From SZUA-35 sp037969565 (GTDB lineage: Bacteria; Actinomycetota; Acidimicrobiia; Acidimicrobiales; SZUA-35), in NCBI GenBank assembly GCA_037969565.1, contig JBBKXQ010000008.1, forward strand, positions 14,868 through 78,867: a DNA stretch of 64,000 nucleotides, written 5' to 3'. Within the stretch, counting starts at the first letter, position 1. Every line of letters begins with the position of its first letter. Shown here in pieces: positions 1-7,587 of this stretch. The position numbers and the translations under genes are program-made. A model generated the notes under the pieces. That model searched no databases and was not told where the DNA came from. It worked only from the letters and a program-made list of their open reading frames with translations.

Positions 1-761
1 GCATCGCCAACCAGGTCGCCCAGATGCTCGTCGCCGCAGGTGTGCCCACGAGTGAGGCGCTGAATCGGTGCTGGCTGGTCGATCGGAACGGCCTGCTCCA
101 CAGCGATCTCCCGGATCTTCAAGAGTTTCAGCGGCCCTTCATGCGTCAGTGGGACGACGTAGCGGCATGGGACGACGACAACGATGGCATCATCGATCTC
201 GTCGATGTGGTCCGGCGTGTCGGACCCCACGCAATCGTCGGCGTCACTGGCCAACCGGGCCTGTTCACCGAGGCTGTCGTCCGGGCCCAAGCCGAACAGG
301 TCGACCGTCCGATCGTTCTGCCACTCTCGAACCCGACGCCGCGAGCCGAAGCCATCCCGGCCGACGTCATCAAGTGGACAGACGGACGGGCGCTGATCGG
401 CACCGGGAGCCCCTTCGCTCCCGTTGTGCACGACGGCATCACCCACGAAATCGCGCAGGTCAACAATGTCTACGTGTTTCCCGGCGTCGGCCTCGGTGCC
501 GTCTCCGTGAGGGCAACGTCGATAACCGACGGGATGTTCACGGCCGCCGCGAGCGCGGTCGGTGAACTCGCGGCCTACACGAGGACGTCGCCGTCGACGG
601 CTCTGCTCCCGCCGATCACGGAGGCGAGATCGGTTGCCCGCCACGTTGCCATAGCCGTCGCTCGGGCCGCGATCGAAGACGGAGTGGCGAGTGCCCCACC
701 TGATGGCGACGTCGCCGACCTGATCGATCGCGTCATGTGGACGCCGCTCTACTCCAAGTGA
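1..761 (+). CDS. NAD(P)-dependent malic enzyme, C-terminal part (5' end outside window)
   Basis: The frame is open from base 3, so the gene starts upstream of the window. About 252 residues are visible, roughly the last half of the protein. Malic enzymes convert malate to pyruvate and CO2 with reduction of NAD(P). The sequence carries family hallmarks in the expected order: a VTGQPGLFTE-type segment, PLSNPTPRAEA, ALIGTGSPFAPV, and VNNVYVFPGVGLGA followed by ITDGMFTAAA. These match the large NAD-type (SfcA/MaeA-like) branch. It ends with a typical MWTPLY tail. Cofactor preference cannot be read because the N-terminal part of the Rossmann fold is missing. It appears unrelated to the genes that follow. 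Confidence 0.93.
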   Translation, partial: IANQVAQMLVAAGVPTSEALNRCWLVDRNGLLHSDLPDLQEFQRPFMRQWDDVAAWDDDNDGIIDLVDVVRRVGPHAIVGVTGQPGLFTEAVVRAQAEQVDRPIVLPLSNPTPRAEAIPADVIKWTDGRALIGTGSPFAPVVHDGITHEIAQVNNVYVFPGVGLGAVSVRATSITDGMFTAAASAVGELAAYTRTSPSTALLPPITEARSVARHVAIAVARAAIEDGVASAPPDGDVADLIDRVMWTPLYSK

Positions 762-849
762 ACTCCGCCGCCCCCGTCCGGCCTCGCCGGATCGGCTGTG
801 ACCGTGTGGGAACTCGCCCACGTGCCATGAGTGTGGGTGCACTCGCCCA

Positions 850-1434
850 GTGACCGGTCCACCCAGCGCCCACCTCCCTCGACCTCGTGATGTCGCCGGA
901 TTCGCAGCCGCGGCCTCGGCCGGTCTCACGCCAGCCCGCCCGACGACGCCACCACGGATTGACACGGCCCCGACCGCACATCAGGCTTTCGTCCGGCTCG
1001 GAGCGACCCTGGCGGTGGCGGTTGCGGCCTCCATCCTGTGCCTGGTATTGCTGCCGACGCCAAACGATCAAATCGCCGGAAAGACCGCGATCGCCTTCAT
1101 CGTCACGATGGCGATCGGGTACGTCGTGACCCGTGCGTCGCTGCGCCGGTTCCGGGCGATCTTCCTCGAAGAACTCCAGGCCGGCTATGCGACCACCACG
1201 TTCTTGCAGGGGCTGTTCTGGCGCCGCAGCCGTGAAGCGTCAGGCTCGACGTGGGGTGACGACGTGTTTGGCTGGGAGTGGAAGGGGCTGTGGGTCCTTG
1301 ATTCCCACGGCAACGTCGTGTCGGCGCCGGATCCGTCGGTGGATCCGCCTGGGCTCTACCCGTCGCCAAACGTGCCCGGAAGTCGCGAGCTGTGGACCGG
1401 GCATCGCTGGACGGGCGTGCTCCCCGACAAGTGA
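850..1434 (+). CDS. Membrane protein with DUF2510-like C-terminal tail
   Basis: This 194-residue protein starts at GTG, soon after the malic enzyme stop. Two adjacent hydrophobic segments lie at about residues 52-71 and 78-95, so it is probably a small membrane protein. The last 30 residues contain PPGLYPSPNVPGSRELWTG followed by HRWTG. This resembles the actinobacterial DUF2510 motif (PGWYPDP...LRWWDG..WT), a short module often found attached to membrane proteins. The function is unknown. The start is uncertain because there is no strong ribosome binding site. Confidence 0.6.
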   Translation: MTGPPSAHLPRPRDVAGFAAAASAGLTPARPTTPPRIDTAPTAHQAFVRLGATLAVAVAASILCLVLLPTPNDQIAGKTAIAFIVTMAIGYVVTRASLRRFRAIFLEELQAGYATTTFLQGLFWRRSREASGSTWGDDVFGWEWKGLWVLDSHGNVVSAPDPSVDPPGLYPSPNVPGSRELWTGHRWTGVLPDK

Positions 1435-1459
1435 CCCAGACCTGAGGCCGCAGAGGGCC

Positions 1460-1869
1460 GCGTGGCACTCCGGGAACGAACACGAAGATCTTTGTTGGCA
1501 TCAGGTCAGCGGCCACGTGGGCTTCGACCACCGTCCGTACCTTACGCTTTGGATCGCGATCGACGCCGCAAACGTGGCCGACGGATGCGTCTACGTTCTG
1601 CCCCGAAGCCTCGACGAAGACGGCGAACCGGAACCACACGAGTGGGACGAGGTCAACAAGGAACGGATCGGTTACCAGCGGCGACGACCCCGGACTTGCC
1701 GTGGAATGTCCGGCGGGCACGATCGCCTTCTCGAGCCTCACCATGCATCGATCCGGGTTGAACCCCACCGACCACCCTCGGCGGGCATACATCTGTCAGT
1801 ACTCGCCCGAGCCCGTCGTCGATCCGGTGACCGGGAAACCGAAGCACTTCGCAAATCCCCTGGCAATGA
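1460..1869 (+). pseudogene. Phytanoyl-CoA dioxygenase (PhyH) family relic, frameshifted and truncated
   Basis: Frame 2 up to about 1675 reads NEHEDLCWHQVSGHVGF, then YLTLWIAIDAANVADGCVYV. After about 1675 the homology continues in frame 3 as SGDDPGLAVECPAGTIAF, TMHRSG and RRAYICQYSPEPVVDP. Together they form the core of an Fe(II)/2-oxoglutarate dioxygenase of the PhyH family. Three defects make it a relic: the N-terminal half is absent, a frameshift lies near 1672-1680, and the iron-binding HxD motif reads H-Q-V, so the Asp ligand is lost. The second His (TMHRSG) survives. Homology fades after about 1869. A sequencing error could explain the frameshift, but not the missing N-terminus or the lost Asp. 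Confidence 0.75.
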
Positions 1870-2241
1870 CCCCCCTGAGCCACGCCGATCGACAAGGCAG
1901 TCAGAGAGTTCCATCCCGGTTTGCGTCGCGGGACCAGGCGAGAGCTCCTAGAGATCAGCTCGTTCATCGGCTCGTCAAGAGCCGCCCCGTAGACCGGCGC
2001 TCACGCGAGCAGCTCTTGGCCGTCGTCGAGCACACCGACAGACCGTCGCCCGTCGCATCCAGAACTTGCAGAGCCTCGACCGGCGACAGCCGACGCCTTC
2101 GATCGGTTTCGAACGGCCGAAGCTTGAGCGATGCGGTGTCGCCCTCGAGGATCGGCGGTGCGAAGATCACGATGCGCGACCAGAATTCGATGCCGCAAGG
2201 ACAGCACCGCTGTCAGCACACCTCGTAAGGTAGGTCTCCGC
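1870..2241. other. Intergenic stretch without a convincing gene
   Basis: There is no credible gene between the dioxygenase relic and the CorA-type gene. On the minus strand, about 1964-2170 is an open frame (FAPPILEGD..., LRPFETDRRRRLSPVEAL) with some protein-like character. It has no family I recognise and no complete gene structure. It could be another decayed fragment. The last 20 bases hold the presumed ribosome binding site of the gene that starts at 2242. Confidence 0.4.
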
Positions 2242-3360
2242 GTGATTATCACTATCTTGCACATCGATGCTTTCGGAAGCGTTGGCGACATCGAGCACAT
2301 CGATCCAACAGGCGGCGGTTGGAACTGGATTGACATCATGCTCGAACCCGACCAGGTCGAGAATCCGCCAGCGATCCTCGACGCGTATTTGTTGGATCCG
2401 TTGGCGGTGCATGACGCCTTCAACGAGGTCGATGGGCCCAAGTTCGACGATTTCGGAAACCAACTCGTCCTCATCCTCCACGGCCTGCGTGACGGTGACC
2501 GCCTCACGACCTACGAACTCGACTGTTTCATCACGCCGTCCGATCTGATCACCGTGCACACGGGCAACTCGCGGGCACTGGCGGCTCTTCAGGACAACAT
2601 CCGTTCACACCCCGAGCTGGCCTCAGGCGGTTGCGCCGAGGTCGCGGCACGTCTCGCCGACGGCGTGACCCGTCGTCTGCTTGCAGTGGTCGACGCGTTC
2701 GATGCACGCGCCGACGAATTGGTGAGTCAGGCACTTGTCGCTCACCGACACCTTCTCAACGATGTCGCGGCCGTCAGAGCTGACTTGGCCGCCATTCGGC
2801 GTGTCGTGCATCCCCAACGAGAAGCTCTCGACCTCATCAGAAGCAGTGAGTCGGGGCTGCTCACACCGGCGGCGCGTCGCCGCTTTTCCGACGTGTTCGA
2901 CGTCGCCGCTCGTACTTCGAACGGGCTCGACGCAGCTCGATCCCTGATGAGCGAAGCCGTGGACGCCTATCGGGGCGCCGAGGCGCGATCCGCGACAGAG
3001 GTGACGAAGGTGCTGACGATCTACGCGGCCATATTGTTGCCCTTGTCGTTGATCGTCGGGTTCTTCGGGATGAACCACGAGAACCTGCCCTCAATAGGAC
3101 AGCGATGGGGATGGCTCGCAGTGACGATCGCCATGCTCGTGATCGTCGCGCTTTCCCTGGGTGTCTTTGTCAGCCAGGGTTGGATTCGCCGGCCCTCGGG
3201 AAGAGCGGCAGGTACCGCACTTGGCCGAGGGCTTGCTGAGGCAGCCCGCGCCCCGGCTCAGGTCGCGAGTGCCGTGTTCGCCATTTCGACATTGCCAGTG
3301 AGTTCGGCCAAAACGCGGTTGGGACGTTCGAACGACGAATCGGTCGAGCAGGACGAGTAG
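2242..3360 (+). CDS. CorA-type Mg2+/divalent cation transporter
   Basis: The protein has 372 residues from the GTG at 2242, which follows a purine-rich stretch (gtaaggtagg). The frame is open further upstream, but that part does not look like protein. CorA proteins are pentameric channels for Mg2+ and sometimes Co2+, Ni2+ or Zn2+. The family signature GMN is at residues 276-278 (GFFGMNHEN), at the end of the first of two C-terminal membrane helices (about 257-278 and 292-313). The N-terminal cytoplasmic domain, with its long helices, is complete. A basic and polar tail of about 50 residues follows the second helix, longer than usual. Ion specificity cannot be inferred. Confidence 0.9.
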   Translation: MIITILHIDAFGSVGDIEHIDPTGGGWNWIDIMLEPDQVENPPAILDAYLLDPLAVHDAFNEVDGPKFDDFGNQLVLILHGLRDGDRLTTYELDCFITPSDLITVHTGNSRALAALQDNIRSHPELASGGCAEVAARLADGVTRRLLAVVDAFDARADELVSQALVAHRHLLNDVAAVRADLAAIRRVVHPQREALDLIRSSESGLLTPAARRRFSDVFDVAARTSNGLDAARSLMSEAVDAYRGAEARSATEVTKVLTIYAAILLPLSLIVGFFGMNHENLPSIGQRWGWLAVTIAMLVIVALSLGVFVSQGWIRRPSGRAAGTALGRGLAEAARAPAQVASAVFAISTLPVSSAKTRLGRSNDESVEQDE

Positions 3361-3400
3361 GCCCGAACCTTTAGACGGCGACGTCCGGCCGCGCGTTGGC

Positions 3401-3916
3401 TCAGCCTCCGTAGAAGCCCCATGAGTCCGTCGAAAGGCTCACCTCGGAGATGTCAATCGTCTCGTTCCCATTGGTGAGCACGAGGTCGGTCACGACGATC
3501 GTGAAGGGCCCTCCCCCCGCTCCTCCGCCACCGGTCTGGCTTGTGGCCGGCAGCACGCGAGCAATCTCGATCGTTCCGCTGGTCGCGAGCCAAATGGCCT
3601 CAACCTCGACTTCTTCAAAATCGCTGGCGACGTCGTGACACGGCCAAACCCGAAGGCCCGAGCCCACCTTCAACTTGCCGGTCCAAGTTTTGTCGGCGAG
3701 GTCGACCAGGCCAGGTGGGATGTCCTCGCGTTCGGTACCGGGCAACGGAGACAGCGAGAGTTGTGCGGTGCCTGCCTCGTTCACGCCGGTGAAGGAACGA
3801 CCGCAACTGTTGTCATGCTCGAAAGCGAGATCGCTCGGAACCCCGCTGCTCGAGCACGCCACCAGTACGAGGACAGGAAGGACGATCGACACCACTGACG
3901 TCAGCGATCTGCGCAT
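3401..3916 (-). CDS. Putative lipoprotein of unknown function
   Basis: The protein has 171 residues. The first 21 form a lipoprotein signal peptide: basic MRR, a hydrophobic core, and lipobox LVLVAC with Cys21 as the lipidation site, then CSSS. The mature part has two further Cys residues and a Gly-rich loop (TGGGGAGGG). It is probably anchored on the outer face of the membrane. I recognise no domain. The Met at 3916 was chosen because the longer open frame upstream has shadow-type composition and the signal peptide begins here. It is convergent with the CorA-type gene. Confidence 0.7.
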   Translation of the reverse strand: MRRSLTSVVSIVLPVLVLVACSSSGVPSDLAFEHDNSCGRSFTGVNEAGTAQLSLSPLPGTEREDIPPGLVDLADKTWTGKLKVGSGLRVWPCHDVASDFEEVEVEAIWLATSGTIEIARVLPATSQTGGGGAGGGPFTIVVTDLVLTNGNETIDISEVSLSTDSWGFYGG

Positions 3917-4149
3917 AGCGCCCTGTCGGTCCTTCGGGATGAGTGTGGAGGGGGCCGAGTCGAGATCGGACTGCCTTTTACGCCCTTCGGCGTCGACCGA
4001 CGTTCGAACATCGAGCTGCGAACGTGCCACCTTTTCGGTTCCATTCTTCCTCAGACTCTCATGAATCGATGCGAATGCGATCTGCTGAGTCGTCTCCGGC
4101 GGACGAGTGTCAGGCCATCTCGCGGGTCGGGTCCCGAGGAACCCAACAG

Positions 4150-4638
4150 CTACGGGCAGTGCTTGATGAGAACGTGCTCGTCGTAGCTGATGCCGTGCTC
4201 GACGGTGTGAATCAGACGTTCGGTCACGGTCCATCCCGCTGCCTCGTAGAAGGCGATCGCAGCGACGTTGTCGATCCTGGCATGCAACTCGAACTGCCGG
4301 TGGCCACCGGCAGCGATCATGGCTTCGCCCTGCGCCAGCAAATGTCGGCCGAGGCCCGTGCCCTGGTGGTCTGGCTCGACGAACAGGTGGACGAGCTGGT
4401 GCCCGCTGACCGTGAAGTGGGCAATCGGTGCGCCATCGGCCACGGCCACCCACGTCTCGAACTCGGATTCGGGCCGGAACCAATCGCGGAGTTGCCGTCT
4501 GGTGCCTTGTGGGTCGGGGGCCTGAAGCGCGCCGGCGAGCAGTTGCGAGGAGTACGTCTTGGTGAAGCAGCGGTGGTGATAGTCCGCAACGGCCTCGGCG
4601 TCGTCGGGAGTGGCAGTGCGAATCGCAATCGCTTCCAT
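4150..4638 (-). CDS. GNAT-family N-acetyltransferase
   Basis: The protein has 162 residues starting MEAIAIRTATPDDAEAV, the usual N-terminal strand of GNAT proteins. The acetyl-CoA pyrophosphate-binding motif A is at about residues 87-100 (VEPDHQGTGLGRHL, matching Q/RxxGxG/A). Motif B follows as NVAAIAFYEAAGW. Enzymes of this size acetylate amines on small molecules or proteins. The substrate is not predictable. The start at 4638 is supported by domain architecture, because the upstream extension of the frame has no homology-like character. Confidence 0.85.
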   Translation of the reverse strand: MEAIAIRTATPDDAEAVADYHHRCFTKTYSSQLLAGALQAPDPQGTRRQLRDWFRPESEFETWVAVADGAPIAHFTVSGHQLVHLFVEPDHQGTGLGRHLLAQGEAMIAAGGHRQFELHARIDNVAAIAFYEAAGWTVTERLIHTVEHGISYDEHVLIKHCP

Positions 4639-4744
4639 GTCTCGATACTGACACGGAGCCGCTATTGGATGTTCCTGAGCACGCTTCGTGCGGGTGCTGC
4701 TTCGTCGAGCGGAAGCGGTCTTCGATGCAAGGTAGTTTGCTCGA

Positions 4745-5092
4745 GTGAGCCTCACCTGGGAGCAAGTAATTGTCGACTCGATTTCGCCAGTCGACCTCGG
4801 ACGTTGGTGGTGCGCCGCACTGGGCTGGGTCGTCGCGAACGACGACCCAGATGAGTTCGAGATTCGGCCCGACATCGATCGAATGCCCGGCCTTCTGTTC
4901 GCTCGAGTGCCCGAAGCCAAGACCGTCAAGAACAGACTCCACATCGATCTTCGGCCAGATGATCGCGATGCCGAGGTCGAGCGCCTCATAGGACTTGGTG
5001 CGAGTCGAATTGATGTCGGGCAACGCAACGAGACCTGGGTCGTTCTCGGAGATCCCGAGGGCAACGAGTTCTGCGTGTTGTCGTCGCGCTGA
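4745..5092 (+). CDS. VOC (glyoxalase/bleomycin resistance) family protein
   Basis: The protein has 115 residues from a GTG start. It shows the small actinobacterial glyoxalase-like pattern: an N-terminal D.LGRWWCAALGW segment, an RLHIDLRPDD metal-ligand region, and the C-terminal VVLGDPEGNEFCVL strand. The family includes isomerases, dioxygenases and antibiotic-binding proteins, and the role here is unknown. It is divergent from the GNAT gene, with about 105 bp of shared upstream DNA. Confidence 0.85.
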   Translation: MSLTWEQVIVDSISPVDLGRWWCAALGWVVANDDPDEFEIRPDIDRMPGLLFARVPEAKTVKNRLHIDLRPDDRDAEVERLIGLGASRIDVGQRNETWVVLGDPEGNEFCVLSSR

Positions 5093-5134
5093 CGCGCCAG
5101 TCAGGGCCTGAGAGCACTCTCGCCGAGGTGATGA

Positions 5135-6826
5135 TCAGACGGGATCGGATCGGCGCAGGTCGGTGACGAACTGTGCAACGTTGTCACGAGTGGGTGCGTG
5201 GCCGGTCAGTGCAACCAGGAACGCCTCTCGCTCGATCACGCACAGCGTCGTGTCGGTGAGAGCGGTCACCGTCGCTGTGCGCGGGACGTCGAGAACCAAC
5301 GCCATCTCGCCGAATCCGTCGCCGCGGCCGAGCACAGCCACTCGTTCGCCACCCCGAGAAACTTCGACCGTGCCGCCCGCAATCACGTAGTACCGGTCAC
5401 CGGTTTCGCCGAGCCGGATGATTATTTGTCCGATGGAAACCGACAGCTCCGTGGCGTTCTGAGCGAGACCTTCGAGGGCCGGCACGGGAAGGGATCGGAA
5501 GATCCCCAGCGAGCGCAGCAGCGCGATCCTGACAGTGGGGTATGTGGGTGACCGGTCGGCGTCCATCAGCGGTCGCAAGCGAAGCAAGACGACGGTCGGC
5601 ACCATCGCGCCGGTGACGAGAAGTGCGCCACGGATGTCAACGAGCGCGATGGCGATCGGCACCAGCGCCGACCCGAGGCCCCATGCTGCCATCGCCAGGC
5701 CCTCCTTGAACGCAAACACGCGAGCAAGTAGTTGGGTCGACGTGACACGTTGGAGCATCGTCTGGCCCGTCACCTCGAGCAGGCTGCGCGAGGCTCCGGT
5801 CACCGCTGCCGCCGCGAATGCCGAGACGACTGACACCTCGAGGCCGAGGGTGACGAATGCGGCTGCGGCGACCAGCGATGCCCCGGCCATCACGGGCATG
5901 AGACGAGCCCGCGTCAGGAGCTTGGGCGAGATGAACGCGCCGAGCACGGCGCCGGCTCCGTGAGCAGCCGCCAGGTATCCGGCACCCGATTCGCCGATGC
6001 CCAGCGTTCCCACGGCGAGCACCACGACCAGTACGTCGAAGGCGCCCACCATCAGGAACGTTGCGCCGAGCACGATGACGACCTCGCGCGGCGCCGCGGC
6101 CCGGGCAAGTGCGCGTGCCCCTTGGTTGAGCTGGTGGATCGCGTTTCGTGTCGGTATGTCGGCATCCGCAACGAGCGGAGGGACGAGATCTCGGAGGTTG
6201 GCGACGAGCAAGGTGGCGAGCACCAGACAGGCCGAGCCGGCGGCGTAGACCGCTCCAGATGTCGAGACGGCGAGTATCGCGCCGGCACCGGCGGGCGCCA
6301 TCACGAGGCCCAGGCTCAGGATCCATCCCGTCAGCGCGTTGAGGGCGACGAGCTCCTCGGTCGATCGAACGATTCCCGGTGAGACGACGGCATGGGCCGG
6401 ATGGGTGATGACCAGCAACATTGCTGTCGCGGCGCCCAACGCGTAGCTCAGTAGTGCTGGTGCGCCCGAGAGCAGCGAGGCTGCGGTCGCCGCCATCGCC
6501 AATGATTGGGAGGCATAGGCACCGACGAGCACACGGCCGGCCCCGAACCGATCGATCAGCGGTCCGGCCAACGGTGCACAGAGTGCGGTCGGCGCCAGGA
6601 GCGCCAGCGAGACGATCCCGGTTTCGGTGGCGCCACCCCTGGAGTAGGCGTAGACGAGCATTGCAACCCACGGACCGAACTCGGCAAGCCGATAGAGAAG
6701 CAGCGCGCCGGCTTCTCTACGCATCACGCTGCTGGCCGACAGAGCGCTCAACGGTGACGGTGTCGCTCCCACCGCGCGAACACTACTGATTCGACCTCGG
6801 GCCGTCGCCTGCCTCCACGAATTCAC
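5135..6826 (-). CDS. MFS transporter fused to a cyclic-nucleotide-binding domain
   Basis: The protein has 563 residues. Residues ~35-430 form a major-facilitator-like domain with about 12 hydrophobic helices and the loop PLAGPLIDRFGAGRV after helix 2. Residues ~440-555 are a cNMP-binding (CAP_ED) domain: LRSLGIFRSLPVPALEGLA, then a phosphate-binding cassette GDGFGEMALVLDVPRTATV at about 502-520 with the Glu and Arg that contact cyclic nucleotides. Transport may therefore be gated by cAMP or cGMP. A Met at residue 35 (MRREAG) is an alternative start. The transported substrate is unknown. It is divergent from the arsenic operon, only 25 bp away. Confidence 0.85.
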   Translation of the reverse strand: MNSWRQATARGRISSVRAVGATPSPLSALSASSVMRREAGALLLYRLAEFGPWVAMLVYAYSRGGATETGIVSLALLAPTALCAPLAGPLIDRFGAGRVLVGAYASQSLAMAATAASLLSGAPALLSYALGAATAMLLVITHPAHAVVSPGIVRSTEELVALNALTGWILSLGLVMAPAGAGAILAVSTSGAVYAAGSACLVLATLLVANLRDLVPPLVADADIPTRNAIHQLNQGARALARAAAPREVVIVLGATFLMVGAFDVLVVVLAVGTLGIGESGAGYLAAAHGAGAVLGAFISPKLLTRARLMPVMAGASLVAAAAFVTLGLEVSVVSAFAAAAVTGASRSLLEVTGQTMLQRVTSTQLLARVFAFKEGLAMAAWGLGSALVPIAIALVDIRGALLVTGAMVPTVVLLRLRPLMDADRSPTYPTVRIALLRSLGIFRSLPVPALEGLAQNATELSVSIGQIIIRLGETGDRYYVIAGGTVEVSRGGERVAVLGRGDGFGEMALVLDVPRTATVTALTDTTLCVIEREAFLVALTGHAPTRDNVAQFVTDLRRSDPV

Positions 6827-6851
6827 TCAGGATCTACTGACTCAATTGTTG

Positions 6852-7520
6852 ATGAGTGAGTACGATCTTCGTGTGCTGGAGAATCTGGAGGGTCGGGCTC
6901 GTCTTCATGCGGCGTTGGGGGAGCCGGTGCGATTGGCAATCGTCGAGGATCTGGCGCTGAGCGATCGGTCGCCGAAAGAGTTGGGTGTCCGGTTCGGTTT
7001 GGCGTCGAATTCGTTGGCCCATCATGTCGATGTGCTCGAGTCGGTCGGCCTGATTGAACGCTTCGTGTCGGCTGGTGACCGTCGGCGCCGCTATCTGCGT
7101 CTTGTGTCCGCTCCGCTGGCTGAGCTGGGCGTGGCCACAGCCGCCCCGTCAGGTCGGGTGCTGTTCGTGTGTTCGCACAACTCGGCTCGATCGCAGCTGG
7201 CAGCAGCGTTGTGGCGAGATCGAACGGGTGGTGTCGCATCGTCGGCCGGTACGCATCCGGCTGACCGTGTCCATCCGGGCGCGATCGCGGCTGGGAAGCG
7301 AGCCGGTCTGGACCTCGGTGGCGTATCGCCCCGCGTGCTGGCGCCCGGTGAGACCGCCGATCTCGTGGTGACGGTCTGTGACCAAGCCCATGAGGAACTC
7401 CACCCCGAGCCTTCGTGGTGGCACTGGTCGATCCCTGATCCCGCCGAAGCGGGCACGGCAGCAGCGTTCGACGCAGCCGTTGCTGATCTCGATTCGCGTA
7501 TCACCGCACTCACCCACTGA
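6852..7520 (+). CDS. ArsR-type regulator fused to arsenate reductase (ArsC, LMW-PTP type)
   Basis: The protein has 222 residues from the ATG at 6852 (two TTGs lie just upstream). Residues ~10-95 are a winged-helix ArsR domain (ALGEPVRLAIVEDL, SNSLAHHVDVLESVGLI). Residues ~101-220 are a low-molecular-weight phosphatase-like arsenate reductase with the CX5R loop C107-SHNSA-R113 and a C-terminal DP motif (SIPDPAEAG). It should reduce arsenate to arsenite and regulate the operon. The ArsR half contains no Cys, so the classical thiol arsenite sensor is absent. It leads an operon with GAPDH and ArsJ. Confidence 0.88.
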   Translation: MSEYDLRVLENLEGRARLHAALGEPVRLAIVEDLALSDRSPKELGVRFGLASNSLAHHVDVLESVGLIERFVSAGDRRRRYLRLVSAPLAELGVATAAPSGRVLFVCSHNSARSQLAAALWRDRTGGVASSAGTHPADRVHPGAIAAGKRAGLDLGGVSPRVLAPGETADLVVTVCDQAHEELHPEPSWWHWSIPDPAEAGTAAAFDAAVADLDSRITALTH

Positions 7521-7536
7521 AAGGCAGAAAGAGCCA

Positions 7537-7587
7537 ATGGCGAACAACGAAACGATGACTGCTCCGAGCGTGGACGTGTCGGCGTGA
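7537..7587 (+). CDS. 16-residue mini-ORF translationally coupled to GAPDH
   Basis: The ATG at 7537 follows a purine-rich stretch (aaaggcagaaagagcca). It opens a 16-codon frame, MANNETMTAPSVDVSA, whose TGA overlaps the GTG start of GAPDH (GTGA at 7584-7587). That arrangement is typical of translational coupling. It may be a leader peptide, or the remaining N-terminus of a deleted gene. Acr3-type arsenite permeases occupy this operon position in many genomes, but that link is only inference. Confidence 0.4.
   Translation: MANNETMTAPSVDVSA

Noticed and set aside
1103..1792. 229-codon minus-strand frame over the DUF2510-like gene and the PhyH relic
   Set aside because: The opposite strand carries recognisable protein in two consecutive regions; this frame has no motif.
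3943..4854. 303-codon plus-strand frame over the GNAT gene
   Set aside because: The minus-strand frame has clear GNAT motifs; the plus frame has none and also overlaps the VOC gene start.
5637..6671. 344-codon minus-strand frame within the MFS gene
   Set aside because: It is an alternative frame of the MFS-CAP_ED gene, Arg/Gly-rich with no hydrophobic helices, typical of a shadow.
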